Shown: positions 24,539 through 33,474, numbered from the stretch's first letter. The stretch is DNA of 64,000 nt from Nocardioides sp. BP30 (GCF_029873215.1 NZ_CP123620.1:1426001-1490000), one strand, 5' to 3'. Notes: generated by a model not told the origin, from the sequence alone. Made by a program: numbers and translations.

Positions 24539-25246
24539 TCAGCCGGCCGGCGCCTCGTCCGGCGCCGAGCTGCCGAGATGCACGCCCTGCGCCGAGAGCG
24601 CCTGGATGCCGGCCAGGATGTAGCTGATCGCCTCCTCGACGCGCCGCGCCGCGGCGGCCCGGTCGGTGGCGTCGGCGACCGTGTCGCCCACCGAGGAGAG
24701 CGCGCCGAAGAAGATCCGGGCGAAGGTCGCGTTCATCTCCTCGTCGACCACCTGACCGGCGGCGCGCAGGACGGTCTGGACGATCTCCTCGACGACGGTG
24801 AAGGCCGAGCGCTCCTCCTGCTCGCGGTAGCGCTCGTAGCCGAGCACCGCGGGGCCGTCCTGGATCACGATGCGGCGGTACTCGGGCTGCTGCACGGCGG
24901 TGAGGAATGCCCGCAACCCGATGAGTGCCTGCTCCCAGGGGTCCTTGACGCCCTTGATCTGCTGGCGGATCCACTTGGTCGTCGTGGTCTCGACCTCCAC
25001 GAAGACGGCGTCGAAGAGCGCCTGCTTGCCGCTGAAGTGGTGGTAGAGCGCGCCCTTGGTCACCTCGGCTCCGGCGACGATCGCGTCGAGGGAGGCTCCG
25101 GCGTACCCGTTCTCGGCGAAGAGGCGGGTGGCCACCTCCAGGAGCGCCTTCTTGGTGGAGGCGGAGTACTGCTGGCGGCGCGACACCCCGGGCACGCCGG
25201 GCAGCGGCGGCACCTTCGGGACGAACTTGCTGACGGACTTGGCCAC
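24539..25246 (-). CDS. TetR family transcriptional regulator
   Basis: The 235-residue protein has a basic, Pro-rich leader (about 1-25) and then the TetR helix-turn-helix STKKALLEVATRLFAENGYAGASLDAIVAGAEVTKGALYHHFSGKQALFDAVF. The C-terminal ligand domain includes RIVIQDGPAVLGYERYREQEE, as in the AcrR-like group. It is divergent from the gene at 25379, with two matching palindromes in the 132-nt gap, suggesting control of itself and that neighbour. Confidence 0.9.
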   Translation of the reverse strand: MAKSVSKFVPKVPPLPGVPGVSRRQQYSASTKKALLEVATRLFAENGYAGASLDAIVAGAEVTKGALYHHFSGKQALFDAVFVEVETTTTKWIRQQIKGVKDPWEQALIGLRAFLTAVQQPEYRRIVIQDGPAVLGYERYREQEERSAFTVVEEIVQTVLRAAGQVVDEEMNATFARIFFGALSSVGDTVADATDRAAAARRVEEAISYILAGIQALSAQGVHLGSSAPDEAPAG

Positions 25247-25307
25247 CGGGTCACTTTAGTCACCTGGGGCGCCGAGGAGTGGCCAGGATCACCTGGGCCG
25301 CGACTCC

Positions 25308-25353
25308 CATACCGTCGGTATGTGCCGTACCTTCGTTACGTACTCACAGTATG
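25308..25353. promoter_or_regulatory. Two related palindromes, probable TetR operators
   Basis: CATACCGTCGGTATG at 25308-25322 is a perfect 15-bp palindrome. CGTACTCACAGTATG at 25339-25353 is a degenerate copy (its complement CATACTGTGAGTACG matches CATACnGT..GTAyG). The centres are 31 bp apart, about three helical turns. Confidence 0.65.
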
Positions 25354-25378
25354 CGAGCGATCACCGAGGGGCTGAGCC

Positions 25379-25900
25379 ATGACCTGGACGAGCTACCACA
25401 ACCGCGGAGAGGTCCTCCGTGCCGTCGTCGCGGCCGCCGACGAGCGCCGCGACGGCCGCCTTCCGATGGACGTCGCGGGTGTCCGGGAGAGGTTCACCGA
25501 CGAGCTGGACCTCCTCGGCGCGCTGCAGCTGAAGTGGCACACCGCCTTCTCCGGGAGGATCGAGCGCGAGCTCGACGCCCAGCCGATGGACCTCGAGGAA
25601 GCGGTCGTCGCGGCCTGGCACGGCGTGTGCGACGCCATGCCCGGCGTCCGTGCCGTGCTCGACCACTACGCCGAGAACCCGCTGGACGAGCGGATGGCCC
25701 AGGCCGTCGGCAAGGCGGTCGCCAAGGAGCGGATGTTCATGGCCGCGATGGCCGGCCGCGGTGCTCCCCAGGACGAGCTGACAGCACCGGCCGGCGCGCG
25801 CATCGAGGCAGCGGCTCGCGCGTCGTACGTCCCGGCGCCGCGGCGCGCGCCCGAGCGGCTCACGCTGCTCGGCCGGATCCGGGCGGCGCTCGCCGCCTGA
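25379..25900 (+). CDS. Conserved-looking hypothetical protein
   Basis: The 173-residue protein is soluble and mostly helical, with no signal peptide or membrane segment. It begins MTWTSYHNRGEVLRAVVAAADERRDGRLPMDVAGVRERFTDELDLLGALQLKWHTAF and ends in a basic, Ala-rich tail. The pattern is familiar from actinobacterial proteins of unknown role, but I cannot name a family. It is divergent from a TetR gene that may control it, and yqgE follows after 46 nt. Codon use matches the neighbours, so it is probably real. Confidence 0.7.
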   Translation: MTWTSYHNRGEVLRAVVAAADERRDGRLPMDVAGVRERFTDELDLLGALQLKWHTAFSGRIERELDAQPMDLEEAVVAAWHGVCDAMPGVRAVLDHYAENPLDERMAQAVGKAVAKERMFMAAMAGRGAPQDELTAPAGARIEAAARASYVPAPRRAPERLTLLGRIRAALAA

Positions 25901-25946
25901 CCCTCGCCGCGCCTCGCCTTCGGCTTCCGGGCTGGAGGCCGGTGCG

Positions 25947-26513
25947 ATGATGACCGGCATGGAGATCGCTCCGGGTCACCTCCTGGTCGCCACGCCGGCG
26001 CTGCTCGACCCCAACTTTGCGCGCACCGTCGTGCTGATGGTCGACATCGACGACGAGGGGGCGATCGGGGTCGTCCTCAACCGCCCGGGCGAGCTCGGGG
26101 TCGCCGAGGTCCTCGAGTCCTGGCAGGACGGCGTGGCAGCTCCTCCGGTGCTCTTCGAGGGGGGACCGGTGCGCACCGAGGCCGCGCTCGCGGTCGGGCT
26201 GCTGCGTGACGTCGCCGACATCCCGGTCGGCTTCCACACCATCCACGGGCGGTTGGGCCTCCTGGACCTGGACACGCCCCGGGAGCTGGTCGAGGGCAGC
26301 CTGAGCGACCTGCGGATCTTCGCCGGCTATGCCGGCTGGGGTGCCGAGCAGCTCGCCGACGAGATCGCCGAGGGCAGCTGGTTCGTCGTACCCGCTCTGC
26401 GTCAGGACGTCTTCCGCCCCTCGGTCGAGACGCTGTGGAGCGACGTGCTCAGGCGACAGCCCGGCGAGCTGGCCTGGCAGTCCACCCGGCCGGCCGACCC
26501 CGATCAGAACTGA
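25947..26513 (+). CDS. YqgE/AlgH family protein
   Basis: The 188-residue protein matches the family throughout: GHLLVATPALLDPNFARTVVLMVDIDDEGAIGVVLNRPG, then LFEGGPVRTEAALAVG, and LRIFAGYAGWGAEQLADEIAEGSWFVVPA. The function of YqgE/AlgH is not firmly known (AlgH was linked to alginate regulation in Pseudomonas). The first of three close ATGs, 25947, has GGAGG 8 nt upstream. It is followed by a DUF3039 gene after 34 nt. Confidence 0.9.
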   Translation: MMTGMEIAPGHLLVATPALLDPNFARTVVLMVDIDDEGAIGVVLNRPGELGVAEVLESWQDGVAAPPVLFEGGPVRTEAALAVGLLRDVADIPVGFHTIHGRLGLLDLDTPRELVEGSLSDLRIFAGYAGWGAEQLADEIAEGSWFVVPALRQDVFRPSVETLWSDVLRRQPGELAWQSTRPADPDQN

Positions 26514-26547
26514 TCCCTCGCCGATGGTGTCGCGTAAACTCGACGCC

Positions 26548-26826
26548 ATGGGATTCCTCGGCTTCGGCAACTCGGGCGGCACTGACACCGCCGTCAAGGA
26601 GAAGGTGGGAGAACGCGAGGAGACGGTCCCGACCGAGGACGGCGACCACGACCGCTTCTCGCACTTCGTGGAGAAGGACAAGCTCACCGAGGCGATGGTG
26701 ATGGGCACGCCCGTCGTCGCCCTGTGCGGCAAGGTGTGGGTGCCCAGCCGCGACGGTACGAAGTTCCCCGTGTGCCCCGACTGCAAGGAGATCTGGGAGT
26801 CGCTGCCTCCCGAGGGAGACGCGTGA
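26548..26826 (+). CDS. DUF3039 family zinc-ribbon-like protein
   Basis: The 92-residue protein ends with VVALCGKVWVPSRDGTKFPVCPDCKEIWESLP. One Cys in LCG and two in CPDC resemble a small metal-binding knuckle, as in the actinobacterial DUF3039 family. The rest is acidic and polar (EKVGEREETVPTEDGDHDRFSHFVEKDK). Its stop overlaps the GTG start of the helicase gene by 4 nt, so the two products are probably made together. The function is unknown; assisting the helicase is a fair inference from coupling only. Confidence 0.82.
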   Translation: MGFLGFGNSGGTDTAVKEKVGEREETVPTEDGDHDRFSHFVEKDKLTEAMVMGTPVVALCGKVWVPSRDGTKFPVCPDCKEIWESLPPEGDA

Positions 26827-28610
26827 ACAATCTCAGTCCGGCGTGGCCCAACAAGGCCGCGTGGGGGACAGCCACGTCCCTGCGTGCCTGGCAGGCCGAC
26901 GCCCTGCAGCAGTACGTCGATCGCCAGCCGCGCGACTTCCTCGCGGTGGCGACCCCCGGTGCCGGGAAGACGACCTTCGCTCTGACAGTGGCCTCCGAGC
27001 TCCTCGGCCGGCGGATCGTCGACCGCGTGATCATCGTGGCCCCCACCGAGCACCTCAAGACGCAGTGGGCCGAGGCCGCCGGTCGCGCCGGCATCCCGAT
27101 CGACCCGACCTACTCCGCCGGCCAGGGTCGGACGTCGGGGGAGTACCTGGGCGTGGCCGTCACCTACGCGGGGGTCGCTGTCAACCCGCTCGCGATGAGG
27201 ATCCGCACCGAGCGGTTCAAGACGCTGGTGATCCTCGACGAGGTGCACCACGCCGGCGACGCGCTGTCGTGGGGGGAGGGCGTGCGCGAGGCCTTCGAGG
27301 AGGCCACCCGCCGGCTGTGCCTGACGGGCACCCCGTTCCGGTCCGACATCAACCCGATCCCGTTCGTCACCTACGCCCCGGGCGAGGACGGCATCCCGCG
27401 CTCGGTCGCCGACTACACCTACGGGTACGCCGAGGCCCTGGCCGACCATGTCGTGCGTCCCGTGCTCTTCATGGCCTACTCGGGACAGATGACGTGGCGC
27501 ACCCGAGCGGGTGACGAGATCGCCGCCCATCTGGGCGAGCCGCTGACCAAGGACCTGACCCAGCAGGCGCTGCGCACCGCGCTGGACCCCAAGGGCTCGT
27601 GGATGCCGGCGGTCCTGGAGGCGGCCGACAAGCGGCTCTCCGAGGTACGCCGGCACGTCCCCGACGCCGGTGCGCTGGTGATCGCGACCGACCAGGACTC
27701 GGCGCGCGCGTACGCCAAGACGATCAAGTCCATCACGGGCGCCTCACCCACGGTGGTGCTCTCGGACGAGAAGGACGCCTCGAAGAAGATCGCCGCGTTC
27801 TCCGCGAGCGAGGACCGCTGGATGGTGGCGGTCCGGATGGTCTCCGAGGGCGTCGACGTACCGCGGCTCGCGGTCGGCGTGTACGCGACCACCACCTCCA
27901 CCCCGCTGTTCTTCGCCCAGGCCATCGGTCGCTTCGTCCGGGCCCGGACGCGCGGCGAGACAGCCTCGGTCTTCCTGCCCTCGGTGCCCAACCTGCTCGG
28001 CTTCGCCTCCGAGATGGAGGTCGCCCGCGACCACGTGCTCGGCAAGAAGATCACCGACGAGGGCGACATCTTCGCCGCCGAGGACGCGCTGATGGCGCAG
28101 GCGAACGCCTCCGAGTCGGCCTCCGCCGACGAGGCGATGGGTCCGTGGGAGGCGCTCGGGTCCGAGGCGCGCTTCGACCGGGTGCTGTTCGACGGCGGCG
28201 AGTTCGGCCACGCCGGCGAGGTGCACGTCGGCTCGGAGGAGGAGATGGACTTCCTCGGCATCCCCGGGCTGCTCGAGCCCGACCAGATGCGTCAGCTGCT
28301 GCAGCAGCGCCAGAGCGACCGCGCCAAGCAGCAGCGGGCGCGCGGCGACGGGCTGGAGCAGGCCCGCCGGCAGGCGGCGGCCGACGGGCTGGCCGAGACC
28401 TCGACCCACGAGCAGTTGGCGGTGCTGCGTCGGGAGCTCAACGGCCTGGTCGCGGCCTGGCACCACCGCACCGGGCAGGCCCACGGCATCACCCACGCCG
28501 CCCTGCGCCGGGAGTGCGGTGGCCCGGCCGCCGCGGTGGCGACAGCCGACCAGCTGCGCTCGCGGATCGAGCGGATCCGGGAGTGGGCGGCCGAACGCCG
28601 CAGCGGTTGA
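26823..28610 (+). CDS. DEAD/DEAH-box (superfamily 2) helicase
   Basis: The 595-residue protein has LRAWQADALQQYV (Q-motif-like), Walker A in ATPGAGKTTFA, motif II DEVHHAG, motif III LTGTPFRSD, and a C-terminal RecA domain with VRMVSEGVDVPRLAVGVYAT and QAIGRFVRAR (motifs V and VI). The layout is like type III restriction and RAD25-type SF2 proteins. The C-terminal 200 residues are helical and Gln/Arg-rich (QQRQSDRAKQQRARGDGLEQARRQ), possibly for nucleic-acid or partner binding. It pairs with the DUF3039 gene by a 4-nt GTGA overlap. The nucleic-acid substrate is unknown. Confidence 0.88.
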   Translation: MNNLSPAWPNKAAWGTATSLRAWQADALQQYVDRQPRDFLAVATPGAGKTTFALTVASELLGRRIVDRVIIVAPTEHLKTQWAEAAGRAGIPIDPTYSAGQGRTSGEYLGVAVTYAGVAVNPLAMRIRTERFKTLVILDEVHHAGDALSWGEGVREAFEEATRRLCLTGTPFRSDINPIPFVTYAPGEDGIPRSVADYTYGYAEALADHVVRPVLFMAYSGQMTWRTRAGDEIAAHLGEPLTKDLTQQALRTALDPKGSWMPAVLEAADKRLSEVRRHVPDAGALVIATDQDSARAYAKTIKSITGASPTVVLSDEKDASKKIAAFSASEDRWMVAVRMVSEGVDVPRLAVGVYATTTSTPLFFAQAIGRFVRARTRGETASVFLPSVPNLLGFASEMEVARDHVLGKKITDEGDIFAAEDALMAQANASESASADEAMGPWEALGSEARFDRVLFDGGEFGHAGEVHVGSEEEMDFLGIPGLLEPDQMRQLLQQRQSDRAKQQRARGDGLEQARRQAAADGLAETSTHEQLAVLRRELNGLVAAWHHRTGQAHGITHAALRRECGGPAAAVATADQLRSRIERIREWAAERRSG

Positions 28611-28676
28611 GAGGTCACCAACGGCGGGTCGAGTGTCCAGCCTGCTGGACACTCGACCCGCCGTTGGTGACCTCTC
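28609..28676. repeat. 68-bp near-perfect palindrome
   Basis: Two 33-base arms (28609-28641 and 28644-28676) are exact complements around a CT centre. The palindrome starts in the stop codon of the helicase gene and ends 20 nt before the stop of the convergent MFS gene. It can act as a bidirectional terminator. It shares GTCACC-N3-GG-N-GGGTCGAG with a second element at 35255-35343. Confidence 0.9.
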
Positions 28677-28695
28677 GGCGGCCTGCCTCGATAGC

Positions 28696-30024
28696 TCAGT
28701 CGACGTCGGCGGTCTCGAGGACCTCGGCCTCTTCGACCGAACCGTGCGCCGGTGCCGGCGTGGTCGCGACGAAGCGGCGGAACGCCAGCAGGACGACGAG
28801 GGCGATGGCGACGATGCCCGCGCCCAGCCAGAACGCACCCTGGAAGGTGTGCTCGGCGACCTTGCCGGAGACGTAGGCGCCGATCGCGCCGCCGAAGAAC
28901 CGGACGAAGGAGTACGCCGCCGATGCCACCGGCCGCGGGACCGGAGCCGCACCCATGACCAGCGTGGTGATCACGGTGTTGGTGATGCCCAGGAAGAGGC
29001 CGGTCAGGATCGTGCACACGACCACGCCCCACGGCTGACCGCCGTTCATGCCGGCGGTCGTGCTGCCGGTGGAGAAGACGCCCATCAGGGCGATGCAGGC
29101 GGCCAGTCCGACCAGCGCGATCACGATCGAGACGATGGTGCCGACCCTCCTCTCCAGCCAGGAGGCGCCCCAGATCGAGGTGAAGGCCAGGCACATGCCC
29201 CAGCCGAAGAAGACCCAGCCGGTGGCGGACGCCCCGAAGTGGGTCGAGCCGAGGGCCATCGGGTACGGGGCCACCGCCATCAGGGTGAACATGCCGTAGT
29301 TGTAGAAGAGGGCGACGACGGCGACGACGAGCAGCCCGGGGTAGCGCAGGGCCTTGATCGGGTCGGAGATCTTCGTCTTCGTCTCCGGCTTCGGCGTGGC
29401 CGGCAGGAAGAACAGCGTGGCCACCAGGCCGATGGCCATCAGCACCGCGACGCCGAAGAACGGGCCGCGCCAGCCGATGTTCTGACCGAGCTGGCCGCCG
29501 ACGATCGGGCCGAGACCGATCCCGATGCCGAGCGCCGACTCGTAGAGCAGGATGGCCTGCTTGAGGGAGCCGGTGGCGAGGCTCACGATGGTGGCCAGGG
29601 AGGTCGCGATGAAGAGCGCGTTGCCCAGACCCCAGAAGGCTCGGGCGGCCACGATCCAGCCCACGCCGCCCCAGTAGTCACCCAGGCCGGCGTTGAAGGC
29701 GAGGTCGGCCAGGCCGCCCAGCGCCGAGAACACCACGATGATCGCCAGGCCCGAGATGAGGGTCCACTTCACCCCGATGCGTGAGCTCACCCAGCCGGTG
29801 ATCAGCATCGCGACAGCGGTGACGACGAGGTAGGAGGTGAAGAGCAGGGAGACGTCACCGGAGGTGGCGTGCAGGTCCTTGGCGATCGACGTCAGGATCG
29901 GGTCGACCAGGCCGAGGCCCATGAAGGAGATGACGCACGCGAAGGCGACGGCCCACACGGCGCGTGGCTGACGCAGGAGCGAGCCCGTGGATGTCGCGGG
30001 CTGCGCGGTGGCAGGGGAGTTCAC
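28696..30024 (-). CDS. MFS family drug-efflux-like transporter
   Basis: The 442-residue protein has twelve predicted helices, DPILTSIAKDLHATSGDVSLLFTSYLVVTAVAMLITGWVSSRIGVK with the MFS A-loop, and an acidic tail (EEAEVLETADVD). The GTG start overlaps the stop of the marR gene by 4 nt, so the two are one transcript. A pattern of MarR repressor plus MFS pump in one operon usually means inducible export of a toxic compound. The compound is unknown. Confidence 0.88.
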   Translation of the reverse strand: MNSPATAQPATSTGSLLRQPRAVWAVAFACVISFMGLGLVDPILTSIAKDLHATSGDVSLLFTSYLVVTAVAMLITGWVSSRIGVKWTLISGLAIIVVFSALGGLADLAFNAGLGDYWGGVGWIVAARAFWGLGNALFIATSLATIVSLATGSLKQAILLYESALGIGIGLGPIVGGQLGQNIGWRGPFFGVAVLMAIGLVATLFFLPATPKPETKTKISDPIKALRYPGLLVVAVVALFYNYGMFTLMAVAPYPMALGSTHFGASATGWVFFGWGMCLAFTSIWGASWLERRVGTIVSIVIALVGLAACIALMGVFSTGSTTAGMNGGQPWGVVVCTILTGLFLGITNTVITTLVMGAAPVPRPVASAAYSFVRFFGGAIGAYVSGKVAEHTFQGAFWLGAGIVAIALVVLLAFRRFVATTPAPAHGSVEEAEVLETADVD

Positions 30025-30422
30025 GCGTTTCCTTTCTCGGTGAGGCTCTTGAGTACGGCGATCGCCGTGGCGATGTCGCTCTCGGGATGGGTGCTGAGGC
30101 GGCTGCGGACGCTCTCGGCCAGACGCTCGCGGTTCTCCCGCAGGTAGGTGCGGCCGGCGTCGGTGAGGCTCAGCACCTGCGCGCGCGCGTCGGTCGGGTG
30201 GGGCGCCTTGGCGACGTACCCGTCCTGGACGAGGGCGGCGACCTGGGTGCTCATCGTCGGCTGCGAGATGCCGTCGGCCGCGGCGAGCTGGCTGATGCCG
30301 GCCGAGCCGAGGTCGTCGAGGGTGGCGAGGACGCGGTAGGCGGCGGGCATGTTGACGTCGCGGCGCAGTTGCCGGATCAACTTGCCCGCCAGGAGGACGA
30401 TCTCGCCGCTCAGGTCAGTCAC
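30021..30422 (-). CDS. MarR family transcriptional regulator
   Basis: The 133-residue protein has the winged helix core RVLATLDDLGSAGISQLAAADGISQPTMSTQVAALVQDGYVAKAPHPTDARAQVLSLTDAGRTYL, complete with wing residues D-x-R. It is first in an operon with the MFS gene. A 22-bp near-palindrome lies 18 nt upstream of its start. The GTG at 30422 follows an AT-rich stretch (ATATATAG) that may be the -10 region, and no clear ribosome-binding site is seen. Confidence 0.9.
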   Translation of the reverse strand: MTDLSGEIVLLAGKLIRQLRRDVNMPAAYRVLATLDDLGSAGISQLAAADGISQPTMSTQVAALVQDGYVAKAPHPTDARAQVLSLTDAGRTYLRENRERLAESVRSRLSTHPESDIATAIAVLKSLTEKGNA

Positions 30423-30439
30423 ATTGGAAAACTATATAT

Positions 30440-30461
30440 CCTTGCTATGCACCATGCAAGG
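30440..30461. promoter_or_regulatory. Near-palindrome, probable MarR operator
   Basis: CCTTGC-T-ATG-CAC-CATGCAAGG is a palindrome with one extra T, in the 81-nt gap between divergent marR and pncA. It adjoins the AT-rich ACTATATATC, a likely -10 element. Confidence 0.55.
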
Positions 30462-30503
30462 GATTCTTGCCGCCCCGCGCTTCGGCAGGGATAGGCTCGG
30501 GCC

Positions 30504-31079
30504 ATGCCCCGCGCGCTGATCGTGGTCGACGTCCAGAACGACTTCTGCGAGGGCGGGTCGCTCCCCGTCGCCGGTGGATCCGAGGTCGCCCACGGCATCG
30601 CCGCGCTGCTGCAGGCGCGCAGCCAGGGCCTGCCCGGCGCGGTGCGCTACGACCGGGTGGTGGCGACCAAGGACCACCACGTCGATCCGGGCGGCCACTT
30701 CGGCGACCCGCCGGACTTCGTCGATACCTGGCCCCGGCACTGCGTCGTCGGCACGGAGGGCGAGGCGTTCCACCCGAACCTGGATCCGGAGCCGTTCGAC
30801 CAGATCTTCCGCAAGGGCGAGCACCGGGCCGCCTACTCCGGGTTCGAGGGCGCGAGCGAGGACGGCACCGGCCTGGCCGACTGGCTGCAGGCCGAGGGGA
30901 TCACCGAGGTCGACGTCTGCGGGCTGGCCACCGACCACTGCGTCCGCGCGACAGCCCTCGACGCGCAACGGGCGGGCTTCCTCCCCCGCGTCCTGAGCGC
31001 ACTCAGCGCCGGGGTCGCGCGCGAGACGACCGAGCGTGCGCTCGACGAACTGCGTGCGGCTGGCGTGAGGGTCGTCTGA
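30504..31079 (+). CDS. pncA: Nicotinamidase (isochorismatase family)
   Basis: PncA hydrolyses nicotinamide to nicotinate and ammonia in NAD salvage. The 191-residue protein has the catalytic Asp in IVVDVQNDFCEGGSLPV, the Lys in VATKDHHVDPGGHFGDPPDFVDTWPRHCV with the metal-binding His residues, and the nucleophilic Cys in GLATDHCVRATALDA. The next gene, pncB, encodes the enzyme that uses the product; the two are convergent. The ATG at 30504 has AGGGATAGG upstream. Confidence 0.95.
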   Translation: MPRALIVVDVQNDFCEGGSLPVAGGSEVAHGIAALLQARSQGLPGAVRYDRVVATKDHHVDPGGHFGDPPDFVDTWPRHCVVGTEGEAFHPNLDPEPFDQIFRKGEHRAAYSGFEGASEDGTGLADWLQAEGITEVDVCGLATDHCVRATALDAQRAGFLPRVLSALSAGVARETTERALDELRAAGVRVV

Positions 31080-31118
31080 GTCGGCCTGCATCCGGCCACG
31101 CAGCACCCGCGGTCGGCC

Positions 31119-32462
31119 TCATTCGAAGAGCGTCGGGATCGCCGGCTCGCCCTTCATCATCGACTGCACGGCGATCGGCAGCTCCTCGATCGCGGCGCGG
31201 TGCCGGTCGCGGGCAGCGGTCAGCGGCTCGCGGCCGACGATCTCGCCGTCGAGCACCAGGGGCACCACCAGCGCGCGGTCGTCGCAGCCTCCTCCCGAGG
31301 CGGTCGACGCTGCATGGCGCGGCGGAGCGCCGATTCCGACGACCTCGGCCTCGGCCACCCCGTCGGACGTACGGCGCCGCAGCGCGTACTTGCGGCCGCC
31401 GATCGAGGCCTTGTCCACGCTCTTCTTGGCCACCGGGACCATTGCGCCGCCGTCGTCCTCGCGCGCGACCAGCTTGTAGACGAACCCGCAGGTCGGAGCC
31501 CCCGAGCCGGTGACCAGCTGCGTGCCCACGCCGTACCCGTCGACGGGGGCGGCTGCGAGCGAGGCGATGGCGAACTCGTCCAGGTCACTGGTGACGATGA
31601 TCTTGGTCTCGTTCGCGCCCAGCGAGTCGAGCTGGGCGCGTACGTCGTGGGCGAGCACGCCGAGGTCGCCGGAGTCGATACGGACAGCGCCCAGGCCGGT
31701 GCCCGCGACCTCGATGCCGACCCGCACCGCCTCGGCGATGTCGTAGGTGTCGACCAGCAGGGTGGTGCCGGTGCCCAGCGAGGCCACCTGCGCGGCGAAC
31801 GCGTCCCGCTCGGTGTCGTGCAGGAGGGTGAAGGCGTGCGCGGAGGTACCCGTCGAGGGCACGCCGTAGCGGGCCCGGGCCGCGAGGTTGGAGGTGGCCT
31901 CGAAGCCGGCCACGTAGGCGGCCCGGGCCGCGGCGACGGCCGCCTCCTCGTGGGTGCGCCGCGAGCCCATCTCGATGCACGGTCGTCCGCCGGCGGCCAG
32001 CGTCATCCGGGAGGCCGCCGAGGCGATCGCGCCGTCGTGGTTGTAGATCGAGAGCAGCACCGTCTCCAGCAACACGGCCTCGGCGAACGTGGCCTCCACC
32101 GTGAGCAGGGGCGAGTGCGGGAAGTAGGCCTCGCCCTCGGCGTAGCCCCACACCGACCCGCCGAAGCGGTACTCGCCCAGCCACGCCAGGGTGGTGTCGT
32201 CGACGATCCCGCCGAGCGCAGCGAGCACGTCGGGGTCGAAGCGGAACGACTCGAGCGCGTCGAGCGCGCGGCCGACGCCGGCGACCACGCCGTAGCGGCG
32301 TCCTTCGGGCAGCCGCCGGGGGAACAGCTCGAAGACGCTGCGGCGGCCGGCGGTGCCGCTCGCCAGGGCCGCCTGCAGCATCGTCAGCTCGTAGTGGTCG
32401 GTGAGCAGGGCGGTGGAGGGAGCGGGGTGCGTGGCGCTGGCGGAGAGCCGTGTCGAGGTCAC
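31119..32462 (-). CDS. pncB: Nicotinate phosphoribosyltransferase
   Basis: PncB joins nicotinate to phosphoribosyl pyrophosphate to give nicotinate mononucleotide, using ATP. The 447-residue protein has [32 protein letters not shown] near the start, [53 protein letters not shown] with the phosphorylated His, and [20 protein letters not shown]. It is divergent from clpS, the same neighbour as in M. tuberculosis (pncB1-clpS). The GTG start at 32462 leaves 26 nt to clpS. Confidence 0.95.
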   Translation of the reverse strand: MTSTRLSASATHPAPSTALLTDHYELTMLQAALASGTAGRRSVFELFPRRLPEGRRYGVVAGVGRALDALESFRFDPDVLAALGGIVDDTTLAWLGEYRFGGSVWGYAEGEAYFPHSPLLTVEATFAEAVLLETVLLSIYNHDGAIASAASRMTLAAGGRPCIEMGSRRTHEEAAVAAARAAYVAGFEATSNLAARARYGVPSTGTSAHAFTLLHDTERDAFAAQVASLGTGTTLLVDTYDIAEAVRVGIEVAGTGLGAVRIDSGDLGVLAHDVRAQLDSLGANETKIIVTSDLDEFAIASLAAAPVDGYGVGTQLVTGSGAPTCGFVYKLVAREDDGGAMVPVAKKSVDKASIGGRKYALRRRTSDGVAEAEVVGIGAPPRHAASTASGGGCDDRALVVPLVLDGEIVGREPLTAARDRHRAAIEELPIAVQSMMKGEPAIPTLFE

Positions 32463-32488
32463 CGCGCCATCGTGGCACGATGGGATCC

Positions 32489-32782
32489 ATGTCCGCGCCG
32501 AGCCCTGTGGAACTCGACGAACCGATCACCGACGACCTGACCACCCCGGCGACACCGTGGGTGACCATCGTCTGGAACGACCCGGTCAATCTGATGTCCT
32601 ACGTCACCTACGTCTTCCAGAAGTACTTCGGCTACGAGAAGAAGAAGGCTGAGAAGCTGATGATGGAGGTGCACGAGGACGGCAGGTCCGCGGTGAGCAC
32701 CGGAAGTCGCGAGGAGATGGAGCGCGACGTGCAGGCGATGCACGGCTACGGCCTGTGGGCGACCCTGGAGAAGCAGGGATGA
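32489..32782 (+). CDS. clpS: ATP-dependent Clp protease adaptor ClpS
   Basis: ClpS brings N-degron substrates to ClpC/ClpA. The 97-residue protein contains [48 protein letters not shown], the ClpS core with the NDPVN motif (NDxxN in the family) and Met of the binding pocket, and ends [12 protein letters not shown] 32489 is chosen; 32480 is also an in-frame ATG. A DUF2017 gene follows after 19 nt, as in mycobacteria. Confidence 0.96.
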   Translation: MSAPSPVELDEPITDDLTTPATPWVTIVWNDPVNLMSYVTYVFQKYFGYEKKKAEKLMMEVHEDGRSAVSTGSREEMERDVQAMHGYGLWATLEKQG

Positions 32783-32801
32783 CGCTCCGGGGTGCGCGCC
32801 G

Positions 32802-33392
32802 ATGAGCGGCTTCGCCTACCACCGCCGCGGCAGGCTGATCGCCGCCACGTTCTCCGGGTTCGAGGCCGACCTGCTGCGGTCGCTGTCCTCCCAGCTGATC
32901 GAGCTGCTGCACGACGAGGCCTCGCTTCCCCAGGAGGGCGGCGACCCGCTGGAGGCGCTGCTCGACTTCTCCGGCCCGACCACCGAGCCCGAGGATCCGG
33001 TCCTGGCCCGGCTGTTCCCGACCGCCTACCCCGACGACGTCGAGGCAGCCGGGGAGTTCCGTCGCTTCACCGAGGGCAGCCTGCGGGAGAGCAAGGCGGC
33101 CGGCGCGAGCGCGATCGTGGACGCGCTGGAGGAGGCCGGCCTGCCGCCGGAGCTGCTCGAGGACGGCTTGATGATCGACGTCGAGCTCGACGCCGCCGAG
33201 GCGGAGGTGTGGGTGCGCACCTTCACCGACCTGCGCCTCGCGCTCGCCACCCGACTCGACGTCGCGGAGGGTGACGAGGACTACTGGGACCAGCTCTCCG
33301 ACGACGATCCGCGCGGCCAGGTCTACGGCATCTACCAGTGGCTGGGCTACCTCCAGGAGACGCTCGTCGAGTCCCTGGTCAAGGCCGCATAA
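32802..33392 (+). CDS. DUF2017 family protein
   Basis: The 196-residue protein begins FAYHRRGRLIAATFSGFEADLLRSLSSQLIELLHDEA and later has DPVLARLFPTAYPDDVEAAGEFRRFTEGSLRESKAAGASAIVDAL, the pattern of actinobacterial DUF2017 proteins (Rv1332-like). It is acidic, helical and soluble. The place between clpS and the cysteine genes is conserved with M. tuberculosis. I know of no established function. Confidence 0.88.
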   Translation: MSGFAYHRRGRLIAATFSGFEADLLRSLSSQLIELLHDEASLPQEGGDPLEALLDFSGPTTEPEDPVLARLFPTAYPDDVEAAGEFRRFTEGSLRESKAAGASAIVDALEEAGLPPELLEDGLMIDVELDAAEAEVWVRTFTDLRLALATRLDVAEGDEDYWDQLSDDDPRGQVYGIYQWLGYLQETLVESLVKAA

Positions 33393-33474
33393 CGTGCGCC
33401 GAGGGCCGCGGCCGCCATCGTCCACGACGTGGGCGATGCACGCCCGCCCGCAGCGCGGAACTAGGCTGGCGACC

